Below are positions 41,021-50,336 of a stretch of 64,000 nt of DNA, in pieces. The first letter of the stretch is position 1. Each line of letters begins with the position of its first letter. The notes under the pieces are model-generated. The model worked only from the letters and a program-made list of their open reading frames with translations, was not told where the DNA came from and searched no databases. This DNA is from Paracidovorax avenae (GTDB taxonomy: Bacteria; Pseudomonadota; Gammaproteobacteria; Burkholderiales; Burkholderiaceae_C). The stretch spans positions 3,569,501-3,633,500 of the forward strand of contig NZ_CP156079.1 in assembly GCF_040892545.1 (NCBI RefSeq), written 5' to 3'. The position numbers were made by a program, and so were the translations under genes.

Positions 41021-42286
41021 ATGACCGCCACCACCGCAGACCCCGCGCAGCCCGCGCCCCTCGCCCCGCCCACCTTTGCGGCCCCTGCCACCCCAACCAC
41101 GCAGGACGCCACGGCCCATGGCTTCCTGCTCCCCATCGTCGGCGGTGCAGCCTTCGCCCACCTGCTCAACGACATGATCCAGGCGATGCTGCCGTCGATC
41201 TTCCCGATGCTGAAGGCGAATTTCTCGCTGAGCTTCGGGCAGATCGGGATCATCGCGCTGGTCTACCAGGTGACGGCGTCGCTGCTGCAGCCCTGGATCG
41301 GGTTCTATACCGACAAGCACCCCAAGCCCTACCTGCTGCCGGCGGGCATGTGCATGACGCTGCTGGGCGTCGCGCTGCTGGCCGTGGCGCACAGCTATCC
41401 GATGCTGCTGGTCGCGGCCGCGGTGGTGGGCGTGGGTTCGGCCACGTTCCACCCGGAGGCGTCGCGGATCGCGCGGCTGGCCTCGGGCGGGCGGTTCGGC
41501 ACGGCGCAGTCCACGTTCCAGGTGGGCGGCAACACGGGCACGGCGATCGGGCCGCTGCTGACGGCGGCGATCGTGATCCCGCACGGCCAGCCGGCGGTCG
41601 CGTGGTTCATGGTGGCGGCGCTGCTGGCGATCTTCGTGCTGTACCGGCTCACGGTGTGGGTGCGCCACCATGGGGCGGCGAAGGCCCGGGGGCTCGCGCG
41701 GAGCGGCAGCGAGGGGCTGGACCGGGCCGGCGTGGTGCGGGCGGTGGCCGTGATCTGCGTGCTGATGTTCGCGAAGTTCGTCTATATCGCCTCGTTCACC
41801 AACTACTTCACGTTCTACCTGATCGAGCGCTTCCACGTGGGCGTGCAGACCAGCCAGCTGTTCCTTTTCCTGTTCCTCGCGGCGGTGGCAGCCGGCACGT
41901 TCGCGGGCGGGCCCGTGGGCGACCGCATCGGCCGCAAGGCGGTGATCTGGATCTCTTTCCTGGGCGTGGCGCCGTTCGCGCTGGCACTGCCGCATGTGGG
42001 CCTCGCGTGGACGGCGGTGCTCGCGGTCGTGATCGGGCTGGTGATGTCTTCCGCCTTCGCCGCGCTCGTGGTGTATGCGCAGGAGGCCGTGCCGGGCCGC
42101 GTGGGGCTGGTGTCCGGCCTGATGTTCGGATTGATGTTCGGCATCGGCGGGATCGGGGCGGCCGGGCTGGGCGACCTGGCGGACATCCACGGCATCGTGT
42201 GGGTGTATGGCGTGACGTCGTTCCTGCCGCTGCTGGGGCTGGCGACGGCCTTGCTGCCCGATACGCGCAGGAAAGCCCGCGCCTGA
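41021..42286 (+). CDS. MFS transporter, fosmidomycin-resistance (Fsr) family
   Basis: A 421-residue, 12-span exporter. After a Pro/Ala/Thr-rich tail, AFAHLLNDMIQAMLPSIFPM and LKANFSLSFGQIGIIALVYQ are typical Fsr motifs, as is GSATFHPEASRIARLASGG with STFQVGGNTGTAIGPLL. Motif A in the second half is GGPVGDRIGRKAV. Fsr exports fosmidomycin and related compounds in E. coli. It lies near the biosynthetic island but on the other side of a core-like gene and on the opposite strand, with high GC, so a link to the cluster is only a possibility. Confidence 0.9.
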   Translation: MTATTADPAQPAPLAPPTFAAPATPTTQDATAHGFLLPIVGGAAFAHLLNDMIQAMLPSIFPMLKANFSLSFGQIGIIALVYQVTASLLQPWIGFYTDKHPKPYLLPAGMCMTLLGVALLAVAHSYPMLLVAAAVVGVGSATFHPEASRIARLASGGRFGTAQSTFQVGGNTGTAIGPLLTAAIVIPHGQPAVAWFMVAALLAIFVLYRLTVWVRHHGAAKARGLARSGSEGLDRAGVVRAVAVICVLMFAKFVYIASFTNYFTFYLIERFHVGVQTSQLFLFLFLAAVAAGTFAGGPVGDRIGRKAVIWISFLGVAPFALALPHVGLAWTAVLAVVIGLVMSSAFAALVVYAQEAVPGRVGLVSGLMFGLMFGIGGIGAAGLGDLADIHGIVWVYGVTSFLPLLGLATALLPDTRRKARA

Positions 42287-42467
42287 GCTGGCGCGCCCGG
42301 CGCCATGGCCCCGGCGCGGAGCCGGGTGCCTTCGTCCTACGCGAGGACGGGCCGCGCCGCTGGCGCGGACACGGGGCGGACGGTGCTAGCTTCGACCTTC
42401 GGTGGCCGCCGTCTTGGTGTCGGCGCCCGGGCCGGCAACGGCCGAGCCCCGAGGAAGAAAGGCCTCC

Positions 42468-45260
42468 ATGTCCTCCCAGTCCCAACCACCATCACAGCCC
42501 AAGCCCCGGCGCACGTCCCGCAGCCCGTCCCGGCCCGCGGCGGAGACATCGCCATCGCCATCCATCGACGGCTTCGTGCGCGTGCGCGGCGCGCGGGAGC
42601 ACAACCTCCGGAACGTGGATGTGGACATCCCGCGCGATGCACTCGTGGTGTTCACGGGCGTGTCGGGCTCGGGCAAGTCGTCCCTGGCGTTCGGCACGCT
42701 GTATGCCGAGGCGCAGCGCCGCTACCTGGAATCGGTGGCGCCCTATGCGCGGCGCCTGATCGACCAGGCGGGCACGCCCGAGGTGGACGCCATCGACGGC
42801 CTGCCGCCCGCGGTGGCGCTGCAGCAGCAGCGCGGCACGCCGACGGCGCGCTCCTCGGTGGGCAGCGCTACGACGATTTCCAGCCTGCTGCGGCTGCTGT
42901 ATTCGCGCGCCGGGCAGTATCCGGCGCGCCAGCCCATGCTGTACGCGGAAGACTTCTCGCCCAACACGCCCGAAGGCGCCTGCCCGCACTGCCACGGCAT
43001 GGGGCGGGTGTACGAGGTGACGGAGCGGTCCCTGGTGCCGGACGACCGCCTCACCATCCGCGAGCGCGCCGTGGCGGCCTGGCCGACCGCCTGGGGCGGC
43101 CAGAACCTGCGCGACATCCTCGTCATGCTGGGCCACGATGTGGACGTGCCCTGGCGCGACCTGCCGCGCAAGACACGCGACTGGATCCTGTTCACCGACG
43201 AGCAGCCGGTGGTGCCCGTCTATGCGGGCCTGGACCGCAAGGCCGCGCAGGCGGCGCGCAAGGCCGGCACGCCGCCCAGCTACATGGGCACTTTCAGCAG
43301 TGCGCGGCGCCACGTGCTGCACAGCTTCGCCCACAGCCAGAGTGCCCGCATGCGCGAGCGCGCGGCGGCCTTCCTGGTGGGCAGCCCCTGCCCGGCCTGC
43401 GGCGGCAAGCGCCTCAAGCCCGAGGCGCTGTCCGTCACCTTCGCGGGCCACGACATCGCCGAGCTGGGACGCCTGCCGCTCGGCGAGCTGGCCCGGCTGC
43501 TGCAGCCCGCGGCGGAAGGCCGTCTGGGGGACAGCCTGCGCCCGTCCGGCGGCTCGCGCGCGCCGGCCCGCCCGGGCGCAGACAGCCACCGCGCCCATAT
43601 CGCCCGCCGCGTGGCCGCGGGCGGCTCGGCCCATGCGGCGGCGCCGGACGTGCGCCGCACGCCGGACCTGTCGGAAGAGAAGGTGCTGGCCGCCCAGCGG
43701 CTGGCGCAGGAGATCGGCGCGCGCATCGCCGCGCTGTCGCAGCTGGGGCTGCATTACCTGACGCTGGACCGCGCCACGCCCTCGCTGTCGTCCGGCGAAC
43801 TGCAGCGCCTGCGGCTGGCCACGCAGCTGGGCTCGCAGTTGTTCGGGGTGGTGTACGTGCTCGACGAGCCCTCCGCCGGGCTGCACCCTGCGGACGGCGA
43901 GGCACTGCGGGCCGCGCTGCACCGGCTCAAGCGCGCGGGCAATTCGCTGTTCGTGGTGGAACACGACCTGGCCACCATGCGGGCGGCCGACTGGCTCGTG
44001 GATGTGGGGCCCGGCGCGGGCATGCACGGCGGCGAAGTGCTCTATAGCGGCCCGCCGGACGGGCTGGCCGCCGTGCAGCCTTCGCAGACGCGGCGCTACC
44101 TGTTTCCCGGGCGGGACGGGCCGGCACCGGTGCAGCGCACACCGCGCGAGGCAGCGGGCTGGCTGCGGCTCGAAGGCATCGAGCGCCACAACCTGAAGGG
44201 CGTCGATGCGGCCTTCCCCGCGGGCTGCCTTACGGCGGTGACGGGGGTCTCGGGCTCGGGCAAGTCCAGCCTGGTGAGCCGCGCGCTGGTGGAGCTGGTG
44301 GCACAGGCGCTCGGCTCGCCGCTGGCGGACGCGCGGGACGAAGACGGCTCCGCGGCGGATGGCCCCGGCGGGCCGCCCCATGCCGCGCCGCAGGACGACG
44401 ACCCCGGGGCCGCCGACGATCCCGTGGGCGCCACGGCCGGGAGGATCGCGGAACTGGCCGGCATCCGCCGGCTGGTGCGCGTGGACCAGAAGCCGATCGG
44501 CCGCACGCCGCGCTCCAACCTCGCCACCTACACGGGCCTGTTCGACGGGGTGCGCAAGCTGTTCGCCGCCACGCCTGCCGCGCGGCGGCGGCGCTACGGG
44601 CCGGGGCGGTTTTCCTTCAACGTGGCGGCGGGGCGCTGCCCGACCTGCGAGGGCGAGGGTTCGGTGAGCGTGGAACTGCTCTTCCTGCCGAGCGTGTACG
44701 CGCCCTGCCCCGACTGCCATGGCGCGCGCTACAACCCGGCGACGCTGGAGGTGCGCTGGAACGGCCTGAACATCGCCGATGTGCTGCGCCTGACTGTGGA
44801 CGCGGCCTGCGATGCTTTCGCGCAAGAGCCCGCGGTGCTGCGGCCGCTGGCGCTGCTGCGCGACATCGGGCTGGGCTACCTGCGCCTGGGCCAGCCGGCC
44901 ACGGAACTGAGCGGCGGCGAGGCTCAGCGCATCAAGCTCGCCACGGAGCTGCAGCGCCCGCAGCGCGGCGACACGCTGTACGTGCTCGACGAGCCCACCA
45001 CCGGGCTGCACCCGGCCGACGTGGACCGCCTGCTGGTGCAGCTCGACGGACTGGCTGCGGCGGGCAACACGGTCGTCGTCGTGGAGCACGACATGCGCGT
45101 GGTGGCGGCGTGCGACTGGGTGATCGACATGGGCCCCGGTGCGGGCGGCGACGGTGGCCGCATCGTGGCGGCGGGCACGCCGGCCGAGGTCGCGCGCCAG
45201 GACGGCAGCCGGACCGCGCCCTACCTGGCGCGGGCGCTGGCCGGAGAGCCCGGCGCCTGA
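42468..45260 (+). CDS. UvrA-like ABC ATPase, class II (UvrA2)
   Basis: A 930-residue twin-ABC protein. Walker A motifs [20 protein letters not shown] and [11 protein letters not shown]; signature/Walker B pairs [16 protein letters not shown] with [10 protein letters not shown], and [16 protein letters not shown] with [10 protein letters not shown]. Zinc-finger Cys pairs: [30 protein letters not shown]. After [17 protein letters not shown] the sequence goes straight to the first zinc module; the ~115-residue UvrB-binding domain of UvrA is missing, which defines class II (DrrC-like) proteins. An extra N-terminal Pro/Ser tail and Asp/Pro-rich linkers are present. Roles in drug tolerance or accessory repair are proposed for the class. 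Confidence 0.92.
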   Translation: MSSQSQPPSQPKPRRTSRSPSRPAAETSPSPSIDGFVRVRGAREHNLRNVDVDIPRDALVVFTGVSGSGKSSLAFGTLYAEAQRRYLESVAPYARRLIDQAGTPEVDAIDGLPPAVALQQQRGTPTARSSVGSATTISSLLRLLYSRAGQYPARQPMLYAEDFSPNTPEGACPHCHGMGRVYEVTERSLVPDDRLTIRERAVAAWPTAWGGQNLRDILVMLGHDVDVPWRDLPRKTRDWILFTDEQPVVPVYAGLDRKAAQAARKAGTPPSYMGTFSSARRHVLHSFAHSQSARMRERAAAFLVGSPCPACGGKRLKPEALSVTFAGHDIAELGRLPLGELARLLQPAAEGRLGDSLRPSGGSRAPARPGADSHRAHIARRVAAGGSAHAAAPDVRRTPDLSEEKVLAAQRLAQEIGARIAALSQLGLHYLTLDRATPSLSSGELQRLRLATQLGSQLFGVVYVLDEPSAGLHPADGEALRAALHRLKRAGNSLFVVEHDLATMRAADWLVDVGPGAGMHGGEVLYSGPPDGLAAVQPSQTRRYLFPGRDGPAPVQRTPREAAGWLRLEGIERHNLKGVDAAFPAGCLTAVTGVSGSGKSSLVSRALVELVAQALGSPLADARDEDGSAADGPGGPPHAAPQDDDPGAADDPVGATAGRIAELAGIRRLVRVDQKPIGRTPRSNLATYTGLFDGVRKLFAATPAARRRRYGPGRFSFNVAAGRCPTCEGEGSVSVELLFLPSVYAPCPDCHGARYNPATLEVRWNGLNIADVLRLTVDAACDAFAQEPAVLRPLALLRDIGLGYLRLGQPATELSGGEAQRIKLATELQRPQRGDTLYVLDEPTTGLHPADVDRLLVQLDGLAAAGNTVVVVEHDMRVVAACDWVIDMGPGAGGDGGRIVAAGTPAEVARQDGSRTAPYLARALAGEPGA

Positions 45261-45278
45261 GGCCTGATGGGCGGCGGT

Positions 45279-46067
45279 TCAGGCCCCGGCCTGCCCAAGT
45301 GCCAGCAGCGCCCAGGCCGGGGCATGGTCGCTGGGCCGGGGCCGGCCGCGCACGTCGCGGTCCACGCCTGCGTCCTGCAGGCGCCGGGCCGCCGCAGGGT
45401 TGAGCAGCAGGTGGTCGATGCGCAGGCCGGCGTTGCGCTGCCAGCGCTGGAGCAGGTAGTCCCAGAAGGTGTAGATGGCCTCGTCGGGATGCACGGCGCG
45501 CAGCGCGTCGGTCCAGCCGCTGTCCACCAGGGCGCGGAAGGCATCGCGCACCTCGGTGCGGAACAACGCGTCGTCCACCCAGGCATCGGGCTTGTACACG
45601 TCGCGCTCGGTGGGGATGATGTTGAAGTCGCCCGCCAGCACCACCGGCTCGGGGCGCGACCGCAGGGCGGCAGCCCGCCGCGCGAGTCGGTCGAGCCAGG
45701 CGAGCTTGTAGTCGAACTTCGGGCCGGGGGCCGGGTTGCCGTTGGGCAGGTAGAGGCAGGCGACCAGCACGCCGTTCACGGCGGCTTCCAGGTAGCGGCT
45801 CTGGCTGTCGGCTTCGTCGCCGGGCAGCCCGCGCTGCACCTCGATGGGGTCGGCACCGCGCGCGAGGATGGCCACGCCGTTCCAGGCTTTCTGCCCGTGC
45901 CAGAGCGCGCCGTAGCCCGCGGCCCGGATTTCCTCGGCCGGGAAGGCGTCGTCGGTGCACTTGAGTTCCTGCAGGCAGGCGACGTCGGGGCGGGATGCCT
46001 CCAGCCACTGGAGCAGCGCCGGCAGGCGTGCGCGGATGCTGTTGACGTTGAAGGTGGCGATTTTCAT
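45279..46067 (-). CDS. xthA: Exodeoxyribonuclease III
   Basis: A 262-residue AP endonuclease / 3'-5' exonuclease. N-terminus MKIATFNVNSIRARLPALL; CLQELKC holds the metal-binding Glu; YLPNGNP, LAGDFNIIPTERDVY (catalytic Asp and Asn) and RIDHLLL with PSDHAP (Asp-His pair) complete the active site. Normal length. It converges on the UvrA2 gene with an 18-base gap, and 90 bases separate it from the CheY-like gene upstream. Its own promoter should lie in that gap unless it is read from the chemotaxis-like operon. Confidence 0.95.
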   Translation of the reverse strand: MKIATFNVNSIRARLPALLQWLEASRPDVACLQELKCTDDAFPAEEIRAAGYGALWHGQKAWNGVAILARGADPIEVQRGLPGDEADSQSRYLEAAVNGVLVACLYLPNGNPAPGPKFDYKLAWLDRLARRAAALRSRPEPVVLAGDFNIIPTERDVYKPDAWVDDALFRTEVRDAFRALVDSGWTDALRAVHPDEAIYTFWDYLLQRWQRNAGLRIDHLLLNPAAARRLQDAGVDRDVRGRPRPSDHAPAWALLALGQAGA

Positions 46068-46157
46068 GGTGGCTCTTTCGAGCCCCCAAGGCTACGCCGC
46101 GGCGGAGGGCCGGAGGTAGGCGGCGGCGCCGTCGTGCCGCCAGCCGGGCCGCAACGC

Positions 46158-46523
46158 TCAGGCGGCCAGCTTCTGGAAGGAGCCCAGCACCGCCGGGCCG
46201 TTGAACGGCTTGACGATCCAGCCCTTCACGCCCGCGGCCTTGCCGCGTTCCTTCATGGCGGGCGAGCTTTCGGTGGTGAGCATGACGATGTTCACGCGCT
46301 GGTTGCCGAGTTCGCTGCGCACGCGCTCGGCCATGGTGAGGCCGTCCATGTTGGGCATGTTGACGTCGCACACGATGAGTTTGATGCCGCTGTGCTGCTT
46401 GAGCTTGGCGAGCCCGTCGCGGCCGTCGACGGCCAGCGCGACCTGGAAGCCGTTGCTGCCCAGGAAGTTGCCCACTTCGCTGCGCACGGTGCTCGAATCA
46501 TCGACGACAAGGATGTTGGCCAT
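46158..46523 (-). CDS. CheY-like response regulator (receiver only)
   Basis: A 121-residue receiver. Asp8/Asp9 (LVVDDSSTV), phospho-acceptor Asp53 (LIVCDVNMPNMDG), Thr84 (MLTTESS) and Lys105 (WIVKPF) are all present. Start at 46523 (MANILVVDD) follows GAGGAG; the frame is open nine codons further. Last gene of a four-gene minus-strand set with a CheX-like protein, an MCP-like protein and a CheA-like kinase, so it is the likely phosphotransfer output of that kinase. With no effector domain it should act on the flagellar motor, pili or another protein. Confidence 0.95.
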   Translation of the reverse strand: MANILVVDDSSTVRSEVGNFLGSNGFQVALAVDGRDGLAKLKQHSGIKLIVCDVNMPNMDGLTMAERVRSELGNQRVNIVMLTTESSPAMKERGKAAGVKGWIVKPFNGPAVLGSFQKLAA

Positions 46524-46553
46524 GGGATGCTCCTCTTGGAAAAAATTCAAAAC

Positions 46554-47135
46554 CTAGAACAGTTCGAGTTCGCCGGACGCCACCGCCTCCGGTGCTGCTG
46601 CGGCGGCGCCGGTCCAGTGGAAATCCTGCGGCACATAGGCGCGCGCGCAAAGCGATGCATGCAGCGCCAGGTCGGGCCGCACGTCCATGCGGAAGTGGCG
46701 CACGTGCTCGAAGCCCGCGCGCGTGAAATACGGGGCGCAGCGCGCATCGAGGATCTGCGGCGTGGACAGGCCCAGGAAGGCCTGGAAGGCGCCCAGGTCG
46801 CGGTTGATCGCGCCGCAGCAGAGGTTGCCCATCTCGCAGATCCGGTCGAGGAAGGCCTGCCCGCCCATGCCGTCGGCGTCCAGCCCGGCGGTTTGCGCCA
46901 CCCATGCGCGCCAGGCCGGGCCATGCGCGAAATGCAGCGCCGCGACGACGCGGAAGGAGAACGAGGCGATCGAGAGCACGGCCATGTGGGTGGCGCCGCC
47001 CGTGGCCGGGAGCGCATCCACCGGCTGCACGGCCACGCCGGTGCCGCGCACCACACTCTGTTGCAGGGCCGAAACCATCATGCGGTCCAGGCTGTCGCGG
47101 GCGCGGGGGCCGAGGAAGGAGCCCGGGGCACTCAT
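46554..47135 (-). CDS. CheX-like protein (probable CheY-P phosphatase)
   Basis: A 193-residue protein. DRICEMGNLCCGAINRDLG (~residues 97-115) matches the CheC/CheX phosphatase motif (E-x-x-N-x-x-x-G). Other parts are variable, including a Trp/Phe-rich C-terminus (PQDFHWTG). CheX removes the phosphate from CheY, so pairing with the adjacent CheY-like gene is sensible. Start at 47135 overlaps the MCP-like stop as ATGA (47132-47135), so translation is coupled. It ends 30 bases before the CheY-like gene. Confidence 0.75.
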   Translation of the reverse strand: MSAPGSFLGPRARDSLDRMMVSALQQSVVRGTGVAVQPVDALPATGGATHMAVLSIASFSFRVVAALHFAHGPAWRAWVAQTAGLDADGMGGQAFLDRICEMGNLCCGAINRDLGAFQAFLGLSTPQILDARCAPYFTRAGFEHVRHFRMDVRPDLALHASLCARAYVPQDFHWTGAAAAAPEAVASGELELF

Positions 47136-47890
47136 GCGCCCTCCACCGCCGCGGCGCCGTCCAGGGCGGCCTGGATCCGGCGGTTGGCCAGCTCCAGGCC
47201 CATGGCGGCATTGATCACCATCTTGCCGCCGGCCTGCATGTCCTGGAAGGTGGTGGTGGCGATCAGGTCGTTTTCGTAGAGGCTGGTGCGGTAGTCGCGC
47301 GACAGGCGCTCGGCACTGGCCGAGAGCTCTCGCATTTCCGTAGCCACCACGTCGAAGCCGCGGCCCGCCACGCCGGCGCGCGCGGCCTCGATGGAGGCGT
47401 TGAGCGCCACGATCACCATCTTGCGCACGATCTGCGAGAAGGCGTCGTTCTTGTCGTGCAGGCTGCGGTTGTGGGCCACGAGGGTGCTCATGTCGGCATG
47501 CCACCGCTCGAAGGTCTTGCCGATGCCCTGCAGTTCGCGCAGCGCCTCGGCCTGCGCGAGCGCATGGCCGAGCGTGTGGTCCGCGCGCTCCCGCAGGCGA
47601 TGGTCGGATGCGCGCCCCTCCTCCTCCAGCCGGCGCTCCCACTCGGCAGCAGCATCGTCGAGCTGCCGCCGGGCCTGGGCCAGTTCGGCCTCCAGCTGCG
47701 CGCTGCGCGCCTCCAGCGCCCGGGCCGCCTCGCGCGCCGCGGCATCCCCGGCCGCCGCACCGTCCATGGCCTGCCGCCGCGCCTGCTCCAGCGCCGATCG
47801 GCGGCGCGTGGCCAGCCAGGCGGCCAGGGCCGCCACACATCCACCACCCAGCACGCAGCCTGCCAGGAGTTGCATCCAGCCATCCATCAT
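47132..47890 (-). CDS. Short MCP-like signalling protein with one N-terminal membrane span
   Basis: A 252-residue protein. One hydrophobic segment (residues ~7-27, QLLAGCVLGGGCVAALAAWL) is followed by a long coiled coil (residues ~32-115) and a reduced MCP signalling domain with the hairpin-tip region IVALNASIEAARAGVAGRGF and VVATEMRELSASAERLSRDY. There is no sensory domain, HAMP or methylation helices of usual length. It could act as a scaffold for the CheA-like kinase upstream. Gene lies 18 bases after the kinase gene and overlaps the CheX-like gene. Confidence 0.85.
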   Translation of the reverse strand: MMDGWMQLLAGCVLGGGCVAALAAWLATRRRSALEQARRQAMDGAAAGDAAAREAARALEARSAQLEAELAQARRQLDDAAAEWERRLEEEGRASDHRLRERADHTLGHALAQAEALRELQGIGKTFERWHADMSTLVAHNRSLHDKNDAFSQIVRKMVIVALNASIEAARAGVAGRGFDVVATEMRELSASAERLSRDYRTSLYENDLIATTTFQDMQAGGKMVINAAMGLELANRRIQAALDGAAAVEGA

Positions 47891-47908
47891 GTCGTTCCTG
47901 CTCCCACT

Positions 47909-50239
47909 TCAGGCCGCCACTGCCCAGCGGGCGGGCAGGTGCAGCACGGTCTCGAATGGCGTGGCCGCGCGTGGGGCTCCGGCGGCCAGCACCAGCTGGA
48001 TGCGGCCGCCCAGCGATTCCACGAAGGCCTTGACCGCATCCATTCCCACGCCGCGGCCGGACACGGCCGTTACCTCGCCGGCCGTGGAAAAGCCCGGCGC
48101 GAAGATCAGGTGGGCGAGGTCCCCGGGCGCGGGCGCGGCGCCTTCCGCGATCAGGCCCTGCGCGCGGGCCCGGGCCTGGATGCGGTCCAGGTCGAGGCCA
48201 CGGCCGTCGTCGGCGAGCCGGATTTCCAGCTCCTCCGCATCCAGCACGGCACCGATGCGGATGCGGCCCGCAGCGGGCTTGCCGCGCGCTGCGCGCTCGG
48301 TCGCGGGTTCGATGCCGTGGTCCAGCGCGTTGCGCAGCAGGTGCATGAAGGCATTGCGCAGCGCATCGGCGGCCTGAGGCTTCACGGCCACGGGCACGCC
48401 GGACTGCAGGACGACCTCCGGGGCCTCCTTGCCCAGGTCCCGGGCCAGCGCCGGCAGGGAGGCGGCCACGCCGCCCACCACCTCGTCCAGACCGGCCGCG
48501 TCGGCGTCGGCGAGCGCGGCGGCAATGCGCTCCAGCGCGGCGCGGTGGGCCGGCGTGCAGCCGGGGTCCTGCGCCAGGGCGCCGATGCGCGCGCACAGTT
48601 CCTCGATGCGGGCGCGCGGCAGGCGCACGGCCTGCGCGTCGCCCACCGCGTGGCTCGCGCCGCGCCCCAGCGTGCCGTCGTTCACGCGCACATAGGACTG
48701 CAGGGCAGATGAAACTGCCTCCAGGTCGGCCTGCAGGGCGGCATCGTCCCAGCCGGCGGGGTCGTCCCGCAGCGCGGCGTAGCGCTGCTCGGCCACATGC
48801 GCCGCATCGGCGATGCGCAGCAGCCCGTAGGTGCGGGCGTTGCCCTTGACGGTGTGCATGTGCCGGAACAGCGCCGCCAGCGCGTCCGGCCGCGCATCGG
48901 GCTGCGACGCCGCGGAGCCGAGCAGCGCCTGGTTGTCCCGCAACAGGCGCGCGGCGCTTTCGGAAAACTCGCGGAACTTGTCGGCCGCCACGCCCAGCAG
49001 TTCGCCGACCATGGCCAGTTCCTCCTTGCGCGCCTGGGCATCCCGCGCCAGTTCGCGCAGCTCCGTTACGTCGCGCAGGCTCAGCAGCAGGCGCTCCACG
49101 GTGCCGTCGGCGGCCGTGATGGGCGACCAGCCCAGTTCGATCACCTTCATCCGGTCGCCCGCGAAGCGCACCTGCAACTCCTGGGGCAGCAGGTGGGCGT
49201 TGAACGAGAAGTTGAGTTCGTCCTCGCCGATGCACGCGTCGATCGCGGCAAGTGCCTGGGCGCGCGCATCGGCGCTCAGGTCGGAGCGGTCGAACAGCAG
49301 CGCGTCGAGGGTGCGGCCGGCGATGCCGTCCTCTTCCAGGATGTGCGCAAGGTGGTCCGAGTATTCGGGGTGGACGGTGCGCCCGGCCTGCAGGGTCAGA
49401 ATGCCCTGGGGAATGGTATGCAGCATGGCCTGTATGTCGGCCGTCTTGCGGCGCACCAGCTCGGAGCTTTCCTGGATCTTCTCCACCATCGCGTTGAACG
49501 CGGTGAGCGAACGGCCGATTTCGTCCATGCGGTTGACGGGCACGCGGTGCGAGAAGTCCTGGCTGGTGGCGATCTCGGTCATCTTGAGCTCCATCTCGCG
49601 GATGGGGCGCACGATCTGGCGGTACAGCAGATAGCCCGCGGCAGCCAGGCCCAGGATGGCGACGGCGGCCACGGCCAGCAGCGTGGTCGTGGTGTGCTCC
49701 AGCTGGGCATTGAGCGAGCCGATGGCCTCGTCCTTGCTGCGACGCTTCTCCACCTGGATGGCCTCGATCATCTGGCCCTGCTCACGCAGGTACTGGTCCA
49801 CCGTGGCGGCCATGAAGGCCTCGGCGGCGTCCTGCTGGCCGGCGAGCTTGAAGCGCGCGGTGTCGTCGATGGCCGCGAAGTAGTTCTCCAGGCTCATGGC
49901 GGCCTCTTTCACCAGGCCGCGCTGCGCGTCGCTGTCGGCCTCCCGCAGTTGCTGGTCCAGCGCCTTCTGCAGCACGGCCTTGCGCTCCACCAGCTGCTCG
50001 TGCAGCTTCTGCGCGGCATCCGCGTCGTTCGCTGACACCATGCCGAGCGCGGCCATCTGCACGTCCTTGAGCTGGCCCATCAGCTCCACGGAATGGATGG
50101 CGCTGGGCACGACGCCCTCCGTCACCCGCTTGACCTGCCGGGCCCCCTCCGCCGACCGGTAGAGCGCGAAGCCCCCGACGGAGCACAGCGCGAGAAAGGC
50201 GAGAACGATCAGCAGGGTGATGCGCAAGCGGACGGTCAT
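47909..50239 (-). CDS. CheA-like membrane histidine kinase with HAMP and HPt domains, lacking a CheW-binding domain
   Basis: From ATG 50239 (MTVRLRITLL) the protein has 776 residues. Order: span 1 (~7-27), four-helix periplasmic sensor (~30-185), span 2 (~190-210), HAMP (IVRPIREMELKMTEIA ...), a coiled coil, a PAS-like domain, HPt with phospho-His in RHMHTVKGNARTYGL, then a CheA-type ATPase (N-box LLRNALDHGIEP, G1 LADDGRGLDLDRI, GRGVGMDAVKAFVESLGG). It stops right after the ATPase, so the CheW-like P5 regulatory domain is missing. It combines receptor and CheA in one chain. First gene of the four-gene che-like operon. Confidence 0.92.
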   Translation of the reverse strand: MTVRLRITLLIVLAFLALCSVGGFALYRSAEGARQVKRVTEGVVPSAIHSVELMGQLKDVQMAALGMVSANDADAAQKLHEQLVERKAVLQKALDQQLREADSDAQRGLVKEAAMSLENYFAAIDDTARFKLAGQQDAAEAFMAATVDQYLREQGQMIEAIQVEKRRSKDEAIGSLNAQLEHTTTTLLAVAAVAILGLAAAGYLLYRQIVRPIREMELKMTEIATSQDFSHRVPVNRMDEIGRSLTAFNAMVEKIQESSELVRRKTADIQAMLHTIPQGILTLQAGRTVHPEYSDHLAHILEEDGIAGRTLDALLFDRSDLSADARAQALAAIDACIGEDELNFSFNAHLLPQELQVRFAGDRMKVIELGWSPITAADGTVERLLLSLRDVTELRELARDAQARKEELAMVGELLGVAADKFREFSESAARLLRDNQALLGSAASQPDARPDALAALFRHMHTVKGNARTYGLLRIADAAHVAEQRYAALRDDPAGWDDAALQADLEAVSSALQSYVRVNDGTLGRGASHAVGDAQAVRLPRARIEELCARIGALAQDPGCTPAHRAALERIAAALADADAAGLDEVVGGVAASLPALARDLGKEAPEVVLQSGVPVAVKPQAADALRNAFMHLLRNALDHGIEPATERAARGKPAAGRIRIGAVLDAEELEIRLADDGRGLDLDRIQARARAQGLIAEGAAPAPGDLAHLIFAPGFSTAGEVTAVSGRGVGMDAVKAFVESLGGRIQLVLAAGAPRAATPFETVLHLPARWAVAA

Positions 50240-50336
50240 GGCAGCAGCGATCCACGCATGTAACAAGATGCATCCAGTATGGAATCGCCATATGGCGCGG
50301 GGATGACAAAGCCCCCGCGCCGTGCCGGGCCGCCCT

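Noticed and set aside
40410..42190. Antisense frames across the Fsr-like transporter
   Set aside because: His/Arg/Gln-rich translation opposite a clear 12-span transporter; no ribosome-binding site.
46554..49235. Continuous ~890-codon frame ending in the CheX-like protein
   Set aside because: The upstream ~700 codons overlap the kinase and MCP-like genes in another frame; the ATGA-coupled start at 47135 is the real one.
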